The notes: a model not told the origin generated them from the sequence alone. Positions 37,009 to 47,204 are shown, counted from the first letter of the stretch. The stretch is DNA of 64,000 nucleotides from Vulcanimicrobiota bacterium (GCA_003140215.1 PLJL01000004.1:323062-387061); one strand, 5' to 3'. Numbers and translations are program-made.

Positions 37009-37647
37009 ATGACGGCGGCGAGCATCGCGGTGATCGACTACGGCGGCGGCAACGTCGGCTCGCTTCTCGCCGCGCTGGAGCGGCGCGGCGCGCGGTTCGC
37101 GCTCACCGCCGACCCGGCCGCCGTCGAAGCCGCCGGCGCGGCGATCTTGCCGGGCGACAGCGCCTTCGGGGCGACCGTCGACGCGCTGCGCGAGCGCGGC
37201 TTGGACGGTGCAATTCGCCGCACGATCGCGGCCGGGCGACCGTTCCTCGGGATCTGCGTCGGTATGCAAGTGTTGTTCGACTCCAGCGACGAGTACGGGG
37301 GCGCACTCGGCCTGGGTATCCTACCCGGCGAAGTGCGCCGCTTCACCGGCGCCCCGCGCGTCCCGCACATGGGGTGGAACGACCTCGTGGTCGAGCGCAG
37401 CCATCCCTTCGTCGATGGGTTGACCACCGGCGCCTGGGCCTACTTCTTGCACTCGTACCGGGTGGCTGAGTCGGCGGCGACGGTCGCGTCGTGCGACTAC
37501 GGCGGGCGCTTTGCCGCGATCGTCGCCCAGGACAACGTGATGGCGACGCAGTTCCATCCCGAGAAGAGCCGCGCCGCCGGCGCACGGTTGCTCGACAACT
37601 TCGTGCGCATCGCGTCGGCCTCGCATACCGGCGCCGCGCGCGCGTGA
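37009..37647 (+). CDS. hisH: Imidazole glycerol phosphate synthase, glutaminase subunit
   Basis: A 212-residue class-I glutamine amidotransferase supplying ammonia to HisF for making IGP and AICAR. The catalytic triad is visible: Cys in LGICVGMQ, and His/Glu in FHPEKS. The IDYGGGNVGSL opening and HMGWNDL are HisH-specific. ATG 37009 gives the normal N-terminus; longer frames run antisense into the neighbouring propeller gene. hisA overlaps its stop (GTGA). hisF is not in the window. Confidence 0.94.
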   Translation: MTAASIAVIDYGGGNVGSLLAALERRGARFALTADPAAVEAAGAAILPGDSAFGATVDALRERGLDGAIRRTIAAGRPFLGICVGMQVLFDSSDEYGGALGLGILPGEVRRFTGAPRVPHMGWNDLVVERSHPFVDGLTTGAWAYFLHSYRVAESAATVASCDYGGRFAAIVAQDNVMATQFHPEKSRAAGARLLDNFVRIASASHTGAARA

Positions 37648-38369
37648 CCATCTATCCGGCGATCGATCTGCGCGGCGGTCACGCGGTGCGCCTCGAGCGC
37701 GGCGATCTCGCGCGCGAGACGCGCTACGACGCCGACCCGGTGGCGCGCGCCCGCGCGTTCGTCGCGCAAGGCGCGCAAGCGCTGCACGTCGTCGACCTCG
37801 ACGGCGCGTTCGGAACCGGCGAGAACCACGCCGCGCTGCGCGCGATCTGCGCCGCGGTCGACGTTGCGGTGCAGACCGGCGGCGGGATTCGAAGCGCCGC
37901 CGACGTCGCCGCGCGCTTCGACGCCGGCGCGCAGGCCGTCGTGATCGGTACGCTGCTCGTCGAAGCGCCCGACACCGCGCGCGCGCTCGTGGAGCGCTGG
38001 GGCGAACGCATCGTCGCCGGGATCGACGCTCGCGGCGACGTCGTAGCCACGCGCGGGTGGCTGGGCGGCGGCGCCATCTTGCGCGACGACCTGGTGCGCA
38101 GTGTGGCCGCATGGGGGATGCGGCGCGTGGTCTACACCGAGATCGCGCGCGACGGCATGGGATCGGGCTACGACATCGCCGCGCTCGCGCACGTCGCCGC
38201 GCTGACGCCGTTGAGCATCACGGCCAGCGGCGGTGCGCGCACCGTCGCGGATCTCGTCGCGCTGCGCGCCGGGACGCCGGCCAACGTCGACGCGGCGATC
38301 GTGGGGCGCGCGCTCTACGAGGGGACGCTCGACCTCGGATCGGCGCTGGCGGCCTTGCAGGCCTCGTAG
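37644..38369 (+). CDS. hisA: Phosphoribosylformimino-5-aminoimidazole carboxamide ribotide isomerase
   Basis: A 241-residue (beta/alpha)8 barrel isomerase of histidine synthesis. Catalytic Asp is in YPAIDLRGG and the second Asp in TEIARDGMGSG. The phosphate-binding loops are QTGGGIRS and ASGGARTV. GTG 37644 overlaps the hisH stop by four bases. In some bacteria a HisA/TrpF dual enzyme (PriA) occurs; nothing here separates the two. Its 3' end overlaps the convergent Crp-like gene by 55 bp. Confidence 0.92.
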   Translation: MTIYPAIDLRGGHAVRLERGDLARETRYDADPVARARAFVAQGAQALHVVDLDGAFGTGENHAALRAICAAVDVAVQTGGGIRSAADVAARFDAGAQAVVIGTLLVEAPDTARALVERWGERIVAGIDARGDVVATRGWLGGGAILRDDLVRSVAAWGMRRVVYTEIARDGMGSGYDIAALAHVAALTPLSITASGGARTVADLVALRAGTPANVDAAIVGRALYEGTLDLGSALAALQAS

Positions 38370-39094
38370 CACTCGCACGCTTCACCGGCGAGCCGCGCTG
38401 CGTCCACGATGGTGACCACGCCGCGCTGATACTCGATCGCCCCGCGGCGGTGCAGCACGTTGGCGGCTTCTGAGACGCCGGCGCGGCGCACGCTCAGCAT
38501 GATCGCCAGAAAATCATGGGTGAGCGAGAACTGGTCGCGGCCGACCCGGTCGGCGGTCATCAACAGCCAGCGCGCGCAGCGCTGCAGCACCGTATGCCGC
38601 GCGTTGCACGCCGCGAACTGCTGCGTCCGAAACAGCGCCGCGGTGACACTGTCCCGCAGCAGCCGCGCGAACGGCAGGCTGGTCTCCATGCGATCGACGA
38701 AGCGCGCCATCGGCATGCGTGCCACCTGGCCGGCGACTTGGCAGTACGTCGCGCGCCGCGCGAAGTACGACTCGAGCACCGCATCGACTTCGACGAAGCC
38801 TTCGCGGCCGATCGCGCCGACTTCGACGACGTCGCCGTTCTCGAATGAGGCGACCACCGAGACCATGGCGTCGACGGGAAAGTCGACGTGCTCCATCCAC
38901 GTGCCAAGCACGTGCGTGTGTTCGTGCGCGATCAGCGTGACGAGCTCGAGATCCTCGGCGAGCTCGTCGCGGTCCGTGTGCGGCAAGGCATCGAGCAGAC
39001 TGTTCCCACACGGGAACGCGAGACGCTGCGTGGAGCGACCGGTCGGTACGGGCTTGACGGTGACGGTCGAACTCCTAGCAGCGAGCTCCGCCAC
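38315..39094 (-). CDS. Crp/Fnr-like transcriptional regulator, paralogue 2
   Basis: A 259-residue relative of the 35180-35869 product, with the same layout: NSLLDALPHTDRDELAEDLELV, then VDFPVDAMVSVVASFENGDVVEVGAIGREGFVEV and a C-terminal HTH (LTHDFLAIMLSVRRAGVSEAANVLHRRGAIEYQ region). It also ends in a Cys motif (GEACECYEACK). The cAMP-binding consensus is absent. GTG 39094 is used but has no ribosome site; a start closer to the NSLLDALP block is possible. Flanks hisA on the opposite strand. Confidence 0.8.
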   Translation of the reverse strand: MAELAARSSTVTVKPVPTGRSTQRLAFPCGNSLLDALPHTDRDELAEDLELVTLIAHEHTHVLGTWMEHVDFPVDAMVSVVASFENGDVVEVGAIGREGFVEVDAVLESYFARRATYCQVAGQVARMPMARFVDRMETSLPFARLLRDSVTAALFRTQQFAACNARHTVLQRCARWLLMTADRVGRDQFSLTHDFLAIMLSVRRAGVSEAANVLHRRGAIEYQRGVVTIVDAARLAGEACECYEACKAASADPRSSVPS

Positions 39095-39164
39095 GAGGCG
39101 GCGCGAAACGCGCGCTCATTATAGCACGCGCGACGTACGTCAGCGTACAAAAGCGGGCCGTGCG

Positions 39165-40415
39165 CTAGCTTGGCGGCGGGCTCGGCGACGGCGTGCGGCG
39201 GATGATCGGGCGGTGCGACGGTCGCGGCGACGGTGCAGCCGTCGCGCTGGGAGCCGGCGTTTTCTGCACCGCCGGCGTCGGTGTGGGCGACGGTGCCGGC
39301 GACAACGTTCGTAACGGGTATCGGCGGTGGCCCGGAGTCGCGCTGGGCGCCGGAGACGGCACGTTGACCGAGCGCCGTATTGGGCTGGGTAACGGCGACG
39401 GGTACGACGGCTGGGTCGGATCGCGCCCCAGCGGCGCCGTGACGAGGTCGATCGTCTGCGGCAGCACGATGCTTTGCACCGTTCCGTCTGGCAGCGTCAG
39501 GCGCGCGGCGACGCGCGCGAACGGTTGGTTCACGCCGTTGGGAACGAAGACGTGCGCGACGTACGAGTTGGCGGTGTACACGAGCAGCGGAAAATAGCTG
39601 CCGACGCCGTCGACGCCGACGTAGCCCGTGATGCCGGGCGCGCCGTGGACGTACACGTCGAACGCGTTGGTGCCCGGCCTGATCCAGCGATCGATCCAGA
39701 TCGCCGAGATCGGATAGGGCGTCGGCGGCGGTGCGGCGACGAACGCGAAGTTGTCGACGAAGGACCATTGCTGCGCGATCGGCGCACCGCTCGCGTCGCG
39801 GCCGAAGACCCGCACGGAATGCGTACCCGGCGCGAGCGCCGTCCGCGGTGTGAACAAGACTTGATCGCCGATCACCGCCGCCTCGGCGCTGACGTCGCGG
39901 CCGTCGAGGATCAGCTGCAGCGAACGCGGATCGATCGACGCGGCGCCGGCGAAGCGCGCCGTGATGGCCGGATACGGATCGTGCACCTCGCTCCCCGACG
40001 CGGGTGTCAGCGTGATCGCGTACGTCGCCGCATTGGTCGTCGCCGGCTGGGCCGCGGGCGGCGTGACGCGCGCGACGGGTACCGTTACGCGGACCTCGTC
40101 CAGCGCGACGGTTCGCGTCGCCGCCTGGTAGGCCACGTGCAGGCCGAAGGCGTTCGCAACCGCGCGCAACGGCGCGTATGCGGCACCCTTCACGATCGCG
40201 TCTTTGGGGACGACGAGCGACGCGAAATGGTCGCCGCGTTGCACGGTGATCGTGCGGGTCGGACCGTCGTAGCCGACGTCGGCGCCCAGCGCGTCTCCCA
40301 GCGCCCGAACCGGGATGAGCACGTGCCCCGCGCGCACCGCGGCGCGCGCCCGCGGCAGCACCGTTTTGCCGTCGAGCGTGATCGCGAAGGTAGCGAAGGT
40401 GAGAGCGGGGATCAC
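39165..40415 (-). CDS. Copper-amine-oxidase-N-like domain protein with proline-rich tail
   Basis: A 416-residue protein from GTG 40415, which overlaps the alr stop (GTGA). The first 130 residues form a Cu_amine_oxidN1-like pair (DGKTVLPRARAAVRAGHVLIPVRALGDALGADVGYD, then a second AYAPLRAVANAFGLHVAYQ), usually found in cell-envelope proteins of Gram-positive-type bacteria. A beta-sandwich middle follows (LDGRDVSAEAAV, PGTHSVRVFGRDASG), and from about residue 335 a Pro/Ser/Thr-rich tail (SPAPSPTPTP repeats). The N-terminus IPALTFATFA is only a marginal signal. Probably envelope-associated. Confidence 0.72.
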   Translation of the reverse strand: MIPALTFATFAITLDGKTVLPRARAAVRAGHVLIPVRALGDALGADVGYDGPTRTITVQRGDHFASLVVPKDAIVKGAAYAPLRAVANAFGLHVAYQAATRTVALDEVRVTVPVARVTPPAAQPATTNAATYAITLTPASGSEVHDPYPAITARFAGAASIDPRSLQLILDGRDVSAEAAVIGDQVLFTPRTALAPGTHSVRVFGRDASGAPIAQQWSFVDNFAFVAAPPPTPYPISAIWIDRWIRPGTNAFDVYVHGAPGITGYVGVDGVGSYFPLLVYTANSYVAHVFVPNGVNQPFARVAARLTLPDGTVQSIVLPQTIDLVTAPLGRDPTQPSYPSPLPSPIRRSVNVPSPAPSATPGHRRYPLRTLSPAPSPTPTPAVQKTPAPSATAAPSPRPSHRPIIRRTPSPSPPPS

Positions 40416-41530
40416 GTGCCGATAACGTCGTAGCGGCGCGGAACGTGCGCCGGAAGCCGGGCGACGATCTCGTACCCGATCGTGCCGCAGGCGCCGGCGA
40501 GGTCCTCGGCGCTGAGGCGCTCGGCGCCGTTGGAGCCGATCAGCGTGACCGTGTCGCCGGGGGCCGCGTCGTCGACGGCGGTCACGTCGGCGAAGGCCAT
40601 GTCCATGCAGACGCGCCCGATCACCGGTGCGCGCCGGCCCCGCACCAGCACCTGCGCGGCGTTGCCGGCCGTGCGCGGGAGCCCTTCGGCATAGCCGATC
40701 GGCAGCGTCGCGATGCGCGAACGGCGCGCTGCGCGCCAGGTTCGTCCGTAGCCGACCGTTTCGCCGGCCTCGATTTCGTGCAGCGCGACGATGCGCGTGT
40801 TCCAGCGCAGCGCGGGTTCGAGCACGAGGCCGCGCTCGCGCATGAGCGCCTCCGCTTCGGCGCTGGGCCAGATCCCGTAGAGCCCGATCCCGCAGCGCAC
40901 CGCGTCGAGCCGCGCGTCGGGCCACAGAATCGCCGCCGCGGTCGCGGCGGCGTGGCGCTCGACGCGCGCACCGAGCCCCCGCGTCGCCAGGCCGAAGCGC
41001 GCCAACTGTTCGAGCGTGAACGTCGAGTCGAGCTCCTCGGCCGCCGCGATGTGCGTGAACGCGCCGGCGAGCTCGAATTCCGGCGTCGCGGCGAAGCGTT
41101 CCAGAAGCGCCGGTGCGGCGTCGACCGATATGCCCAGCCGCACGACGCCGGTGTCGATCTTGGCCTGCACGACGAACGGCCGCCGGCGCCGTCGCGCGAC
41201 GCTGGCGACCTGGCGCGCGTACAGCTCGCCGTCCCACAGCGTGATGGTGACATCGGTCGCGTGCGCGATCTCGAGGTCCGCGGGCGGGATCGGGCCGAGC
41301 ACGTGGATCGGCGCATCGATCCCGGCGTCGCGCAGCGCCACCGCTTCTTCGAGCGCATAGACGCACAGCCGCGCCGCATGCGGCGCCAGCGCACGCGCGA
41401 CCGGGACGAGCCCGTGCCCGTAGGCGTCGGCCTTTACCACCGCGTACAGCCGCGCCGGCGCGACGAGCCGCGCGAGCGCTTGCGCGTTGCGAACGATCGC
41501 GCCGAGATCGATCGCGACTTCGGCGATCAC
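40412..41530 (-). CDS. alr: Alanine racemase
   Basis: A 372-residue PLP enzyme making D-alanine for peptidoglycan. Visible are YAVVKADAYGHG (PLP lysine), the HIAAAEE region, GIGLYGIWPS, ETVGYGRTW with an arginine for PLP, and the CMDM segment near the second active-site Tyr (GYGRT). GTG 41530 lies 4 bp after the membrane-protein stop. The copper-amine-oxidase-like gene overlaps its end. Length and motifs are those of an ordinary Alr. Confidence 0.94.
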   Translation of the reverse strand: MIAEVAIDLGAIVRNAQALARLVAPARLYAVVKADAYGHGLVPVARALAPHAARLCVYALEEAVALRDAGIDAPIHVLGPIPPADLEIAHATDVTITLWDGELYARQVASVARRRRRPFVVQAKIDTGVVRLGISVDAAPALLERFAATPEFELAGAFTHIAAAEELDSTFTLEQLARFGLATRGLGARVERHAAATAAAILWPDARLDAVRCGIGLYGIWPSAEAEALMRERGLVLEPALRWNTRIVALHEIEAGETVGYGRTWRAARRSRIATLPIGYAEGLPRTAGNAAQVLVRGRRAPVIGRVCMDMAFADVTAVDDAAPGDTVTLIGSNGAERLSAEDLAGACGTIGYEIVARLPAHVPRRYDVIGT

Positions 41531-41534
41531 GCCG

Positions 41535-42020
41535 TCATCCGGTGCTGGTCGGGCGCAGCATCCGCGCGGCGATGAGCCCGACGGGCACCCCGTAGGCGAC
41601 GACGTACGCGACGAGCGCGATCCCGAACGCCGCCGCGGACGGCCGGCGGTACTGTCCCGCGGTGATGAAGACGATCTGCATGAAGACGTAGACGACTAGG
41701 CCGAACGCGGCCCCGGAGATCCACGGCCGCAAGAGTAGCTGCGCCTGCGTGCGCGCGAGCGAGACGTAGCCCAGCGCCCAGCCGATCGCGACCGCGAAGT
41801 GCAGCCCCGCGCCCAGCGCCGGCGCTGTGGGATTCGCCGCCGCACCGCTGCCGATCAGCAGGGCCGCCAACCCGCCCCAGGTCAGCGCCGCGACCGCGCC
41901 CGGGGCCGTCCCGCCGGCGATGAGCGCCGCGAACAAGAACAGGTCCATGACGATTCCGCCGCCGATCCCCGCGACCAATCCGGCCACGAGTCGATCGCGC
42001 GCCGTCAAGCTACCTTCCAC
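41535..42020 (-). CDS. Hypothetical four-segment membrane protein
   Basis: A 161-residue integral membrane protein with hydrophobic segments at about 12-36, 42-60, 68-88, 103-122 and 130-150, separated by short loops; the last two contain FMQIVFITAGQYRRPSAAAF. I recognise no named family. GTG 42020 begins it. It lies between the SRPBCC gene and alr on the same strand, with gaps of 21 and 4 bp. Confidence 0.65.
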   Translation of the reverse strand: MEGSLTARDRLVAGLVAGIGGGIVMDLFLFAALIAGGTAPGAVAALTWGGLAALLIGSGAAANPTAPALGAGLHFAVAIGWALGYVSLARTQAQLLLRPWISGAAFGLVVYVFMQIVFITAGQYRRPSAAAFGIALVAYVVAYGVPVGLIAARMLRPTSTG

Positions 42021-42041
42021 GGCGCTCGCCCTTCGCGACGG

Positions 42042-42521
42042 TCAGGCAGTGGTCCCGGACGAGCCCGAGCGGAAGGCTGCCTCGCGAGCTTCCATCGCGT
42101 CGCCGAGCCGGCGGAGCAGGTCGGCCATGGTCGCCCGGGCGATGTGCCGGCCGATCAGGAGGTCGAAGATCTGGCCGAGCGGGCCCAGCGGCGGGCAGTA
42201 GGAGCCCTCCAGGGTCAAGCGCGTCTCGTCGACGGAGGCGATGCGCAACCGCAGGGTGCCGTGAAAGTCCGGGAAGAGGTGGGTCCCGGCGGTCCAGTGG
42301 ACCGCGAGCGCATCGTGGGGCCGGCCCGCCTCGGCCTGGTCGGGTTCGCGCTCGAAGACCATGCGCACCGGCCGGCGCAGCACAACCAGGTCCCGCAACG
42401 GGACCCGGACCTCGGCGCCCCGGGCGGCGACCTCGGCGAAGAAATCCTCGGCATAGTCGTGCGCGATCGAGAACGGGCAGCGCACGACGCGTTCGACCAC
42501 GACCTCGGAGAGAGCGGCCAC
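42042..42521 (-). CDS. SRPBCC (START-like) domain protein
   Basis: A 159-residue protein with the START-like pattern: an N-terminal strand (VVVERVVRCPFSIAHDYAEDFF), inner strands (VRMVFER, GTHLFPDFHGTLRLRI, TRLTLEGSYCPPLGPLGQIFD) and a long C-terminal helix (ARATMADLLRRLGDAMEAR). Such domains bind hydrophobic ligands. GTG start. First of the minus-strand set leading to alr. The ligand is unknown. Confidence 0.72.
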   Translation of the reverse strand: MAALSEVVVERVVRCPFSIAHDYAEDFFAEVAARGAEVRVPLRDLVVLRRPVRMVFEREPDQAEAGRPHDALAVHWTAGTHLFPDFHGTLRLRIASVDETRLTLEGSYCPPLGPLGQIFDLLIGRHIARATMADLLRRLGDAMEAREAAFRSGSSGTTA

Positions 42522-42565
42522 GATAGGCCACTCGTTCCCCGATGTCCCCCCGACCCCCGTCGGAG

Positions 42566-42653
42566 CCCCTCATTGTCAATGCTGAGCCCCGTCGAAGCAT
42601 GAGCCACCATCCCCCATTGTCATGCTGAGCCCCGTCGAAGCATGAGCCACCAT
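42566..42653. repeat. Two tandem copies of a 43-45 bp palindromic repeat
   Basis: Two adjacent units each contain a palindrome CATGCTGAGC...GTCGAAGCATG followed by AGCCACCAT; the units differ by an inserted A and a leading base. The core CTGAGCCCCGTCGAAG is shared with copies A-C elsewhere, so this is a related variant. It lies in the gap between the divergent SRPBCC and groES genes. Confidence 0.8.
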
Positions 42654-42722
42654 CTGGCCCAAAGAGCTCGCCTCACCAGCCGATCCGACCGGCCAAACCC
42701 GAACGTAAAGCCGTCTTAGCTC

Positions 42723-42751
42723 TTGCACTCCGGGGCTGACTCTGCTAACGT
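42723..42751 (+). promoter_or_regulatory. groESL promoter
   Basis: TTGCAC and TAACGT with a 17-base spacer place transcription start near 42758, immediately before the CIRCE operator and some 80 bp before groES, as expected for an HrcA-controlled promoter. The -10 is imperfect (TAACGT against TATAAT). Confidence 0.55.
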
Positions 42752-42761
42752 AAATCTCCGG

Positions 42762-42788
42762 CTAGCACTCTACCGCTAGTAGTGCCAA
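42762..42788 (+). promoter_or_regulatory. CIRCE operator (HrcA site) upstream of groES
   Basis: CTAGCACTC, nine bases, then TAGTGCCAA. The consensus is TTAGCACTC-N9-GAGTGCTAA; the left arm matches at 8 of 9 and the right at 7 of 9 positions. Spacer length and position just after the promoter are canonical. HrcA would repress groESL here until heat stress. hrcA itself is not in the window. Confidence 0.85.
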
Positions 42789-42837
42789 GCCCATGTCCCC
42801 CCGTCTGGTAAGCAATAGCACCCGGAGGATGGTTTTC

Positions 42838-43149
42838 GTGAATCTCAAGCCACTGGGCGACCGCGTGGTCGTCGAGCACGTGGAACAGGCCGATAAGAGC
42901 GCCGGCGGCGTCTTCCTTCCCGATACGGCCAAAGAGAAGCCGCAGGAAGGCCGCGTTCTCGCAGTCGGCACCGGCCGCACGCTCGACAATGGCACCAAGC
43001 TGCCGATGGACGTCAAGCCTGGCGACCGCATCATCTACTCGAAATACTCGGGGTCCGAGATCAAGCTCGAAGGCACCGAATACCTCATCATCTCGGAAAA
43101 AGACGTGCTCGCTATCGTTAGCGATGCGCGCGTTCCGGTCGGAGTCTAA
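42838..43149 (+). CDS. groES: Co-chaperonin GroES
   Basis: A 103-residue heptameric co-chaperonin. [17 protein letters not shown] opens it, the mobile loop is [25 protein letters not shown], and [10 protein letters not shown] closes it. GTG 42838 is chosen over ATG 42829 because GGAGG ends directly against the ATG, which leaves no spacing, but is nine bases from the GTG. groEL starts 9 bp after its stop; both are under CIRCE. Confidence 0.96.
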   Translation: MNLKPLGDRVVVEHVEQADKSAGGVFLPDTAKEKPQEGRVLAVGTGRTLDNGTKLPMDVKPGDRIIYSKYSGSEIKLEGTEYLIISEKDVLAIVSDARVPVGV

Positions 43150-44802
<1,653 letters not shown>

Positions 44803-44811
44803 TCTTCCGTT

Positions 44812-44858
44812 GTCACCCTGACGGAGTCACGTGCGCGTGAGCCCCGTCGAAGGGCGAC
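44812..44858. repeat. Dispersed palindromic repeat, copy C
   Basis: Identical to copy A over GTCACCCTGACGGAGTCACG and on through CCCCGTCGAAGGG. It lies between groEL and the terminator hairpin, so it is part of the 3' untranslated mRNA. Confidence 0.85.
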
Positions 44859-44881
44859 AACGGGAAGACGAGATCGAAACG

Positions 44882-44908
44882 GCCCCGGGAGCAATCCCGG
44901 GGCTTTTT
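44882..44908 (+). terminator. Rho-independent terminator of groESL
   Basis: A nine-base perfect stem GCCCCGGGA/TCCCGGGGC with a GCAA (GNRA) loop, followed directly by TTTTT. This is the clearest intrinsic terminator in the window and ends the chaperonin transcript just before the convergent MBL gene. Confidence 0.93.
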
Positions 44909-44917
44909 CGTGGGCGC

Positions 44918-45871
44918 TCAGACGTCGAGCAAGTCGTGGCCGACGACGAGTTCGCCGGCGTAGTGCTGGCGCACGGGCCGGGCCCAGTCCTCGTCGGTCA
45001 GCGTCGGATCGTACGATGGGACGAAGTGCGTTAGCGCGAGCCGCTTGACCCCCGCTGCGGCGGCGACCCGACCGACGTCGGCGGCGTCGGTGTGCGCCGC
45101 AATGATGTGCTCGCGCAGGCGCGATGCGTTCGGTACGAGCTTGAGCAGCCGATCCAGCGCCGACGTGAGGAGGACCTCATGCACGAGCAGATCCGCGCCT
45201 TTGGCGAACGCTATGAGGTTTTCGCTGTAGGTGGTGTCGCCGGAAAAGACGACGACGCGGTCCGGCGTGCGGAATTTGAACGCGTACGCCGGCACGACGG
45301 GCGGATGATGAACTAGCGCAGCTTCGACGCTGACGCGTTCGTCGCGATAGATTTCGCCCGGGCCCGGTATGTCGTGCGGCCGGAAGAGCGGCCGCAGATC
45401 GACGCGGCCTTCGTCGGGGATGCGAATGCCGATGTCGTACGCGTGGTACTGCAGCGCCAAATCGACGAGCTTGCTCATCGACGCTGGGCCGTACGCATCG
45501 ACCGGCGTCTTCCCGCCTGTCGCCCACTCGAGCACCAGCAGGTTTCCAAGGTCGGCGTTGTGGTCGCTGTGGTGATGGGTCACGAAGAGCGCACGGATCG
45601 TCGCCGGCGGGATCTTCGCGTCGACGAGCTGCCGCCCGACCCCGTATCCGCAGTCGACAACGTACGGGACGCCGTCGACCACGACCGCCGCGGCGGGCGA
45701 CGACCTTCCGGCGCGCAGGGCAGGCCCGCCGGCAGTTCCGAGCAGGACGACGCGGGTGCGGCCTGCCGGCGCGGGCGACGCAGCCTGCGTGGCAGCCGGT
45801 GCGGCACTTGCTACACCGTAGGCGCTAACGGCCAATGCGTTGATGAAGCCCAGGCGCGAACAGCAGCTCAC
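44918..45871 (-). CDS. Exported MBL-fold metallo-hydrolase
   Basis: A 317-residue metallo-beta-lactamase-fold protein. It has a signal-like start (INALAVSAYGVASAAPAA), then VVLLGTAGGPALRAGRSSPAAAVVVDG and the zinc motif THHHSDHNADLG (HxHxDH); further ligands are in FSGDTTYSENL and IIAAHTDAADVG, with THFVPSYDP near the end. This is the RNase Z/arylsulfatase-like branch. Export makes tRNA processing unlikely; a periplasmic sulfatase, lactonase or phosphodiesterase is more probable. GTG 45871. Confidence 0.85.
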   Translation of the reverse strand: MSCCSRLGFINALAVSAYGVASAAPAATQAASPAPAGRTRVVLLGTAGGPALRAGRSSPAAAVVVDGVPYVVDCGYGVGRQLVDAKIPPATIRALFVTHHHSDHNADLGNLLVLEWATGGKTPVDAYGPASMSKLVDLALQYHAYDIGIRIPDEGRVDLRPLFRPHDIPGPGEIYRDERVSVEAALVHHPPVVPAYAFKFRTPDRVVVFSGDTTYSENLIAFAKGADLLVHEVLLTSALDRLLKLVPNASRLREHIIAAHTDAADVGRVAAAAGVKRLALTHFVPSYDPTLTDEDWARPVRQHYAGELVVGHDLLDV

Positions 45872-45911
45872 GCTGCGCGCTTGGCGTCACCCCCGCCGAC
45901 ATCCTACCCGG

Positions 45912-47123
45912 TCAGCGCGTCAGGACGCGCAGCGTGTTGTCGTTGTCGTCGTTGAAGTACAGCTTCGTGTCGTCCTGACCGCTCCCGGCGGCAACCATCC
46001 CGAAGATTGCCGCACCGGCTCCGGTGTCGACGTTCTTCGTTGCGACCACCCGTCCGTTGGGCTTGATCTCGACCATCAGGTTGGTGCCGTTGGGGTCGAG
46101 CGTGTTGCCGATGGCGAGGTGTCCGCCGGGGAGCAGCGCCGAGCTGATCGGCCCGTTGAGCGGTGCACCGTGGAAGACGCGATGCGCCAGCAAGTGCGCG
46201 GGGCCCGAGAACGCGCCGTTCGCGTGAACGACCACGCCGCCGGCCGGGATGAACGAAACGAACTGCAGTGCGGTCACGCTGTTGTCGGCCCCGTCGATCA
46301 CCCACAGCCGGTCGTGCTGCGCGTCGTACTGCAGCCCCGACGGCCCGAGGATGCTCCCCGGCGCGCCGCCGTTGACGGCGAAGCCCGTCGCGATCACATC
46401 GAAGGTGAAGCCGTGCGCGGTGAGGTTGATCCGCACGATGCTGCCGTCCATGGCGTTGCTCTCGTAGAACGCGCCATCTCCGAACGGCCCCTTGCGCGCT
46501 GAGAACGCTTGGCCGAACGGATGGTGCCACGGCCCGCCGGGCAGCGTGGAGACCAACGCGCCGGCCGGCGACACGATCGCATCGTCGTTGGCGTCGAACG
46601 CTGCCGCCCAGATGTTGCCGGTCGGGCCCACCGCGAGCGCGTTGCAGCCCTGCAGCGCCGCGTTCTGCGCGATGCGGGCGGGCGTCGCACCGGCGTGCGG
46701 CGCGAGCGCGACGATCGTCGTGCCGTTGCCTTGCACGTTGGCGGCGTCGTTGAAGTTGCAGATCACCAGATCGCCTTTGTGGAGCAGCCCGGAGCTCACC
46801 GGCGCGACGTCGAGCCCGTAGGGGTTCTGATCGCCGTTGAGCGGGTCGACCGTCGAGCCGATCGTCAGCTGCGTCCGCAGCCGCGGCAGCACGGCGACCC
46901 CGCCGTCGTGTCCGTCGTCGTTCTCGGTCAGATCGGCGTCCATCCCGCGCAGCTCGGAGGGCACCCGGACGGCACCCGACATCCCCGTGTCCGCCGGTTG
47001 CATTTGCGTGGTGCTCGGCGAAACTTGGGGCGCGCTCGTTCCCGCGCCGCCGCAGGCGGCGAGAGCAAGCACGGCCAGAGCGGCCGACAGTGCGGTGACC
47101 GTGCGTGGAATGCTAGGCGTCAT
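45912..47123 (-). CDS. Secreted lipoprotein, beta-propeller-like
   Basis: A 403-residue lipoprotein: signal with lipobox LAAC followed by GGAGT, then a low-complexity linker and repeated blades (GCNALAVGPTGNIWAAAFD, GPSGLQYDAQHDRLWVIDGADN, LNGPISSALLPGGHLAIGN), consistent with an NHL/SMP-30-like propeller. No catalytic residues are obvious. ATG 47123 is preceded by GAGGGG. Possibly carbohydrate- or protein-binding at the outer surface. The same 'CGGAG' after the lipobox occurs in the 20388-22535 product. Confidence 0.75.
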   Translation of the reverse strand: MTPSIPRTVTALSAALAVLALAACGGAGTSAPQVSPSTTQMQPADTGMSGAVRVPSELRGMDADLTENDDGHDGGVAVLPRLRTQLTIGSTVDPLNGDQNPYGLDVAPVSSGLLHKGDLVICNFNDAANVQGNGTTIVALAPHAGATPARIAQNAALQGCNALAVGPTGNIWAAAFDANDDAIVSPAGALVSTLPGGPWHHPFGQAFSARKGPFGDGAFYESNAMDGSIVRINLTAHGFTFDVIATGFAVNGGAPGSILGPSGLQYDAQHDRLWVIDGADNSVTALQFVSFIPAGGVVVHANGAFSGPAHLLAHRVFHGAPLNGPISSALLPGGHLAIGNTLDPNGTNLMVEIKPNGRVVATKNVDTGAGAAIFGMVAAGSGQDDTKLYFNDDNDNTLRVLTR

Positions 47124-47204
47124 CTGGTCCCCTCATGCCTTCGAGTCAAGAGGGCCTACCCTAAACCGCAAGCATGAGGAAATTCTGAGCCGCAGGCGCT
47201 CGCT

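Noticed and set aside
42829..42831. ATG as groES start
   Set aside because: GGAGG ends directly against this ATG, leaving no spacing; GTG 42838 is correctly spaced and gives the normal N-terminus.
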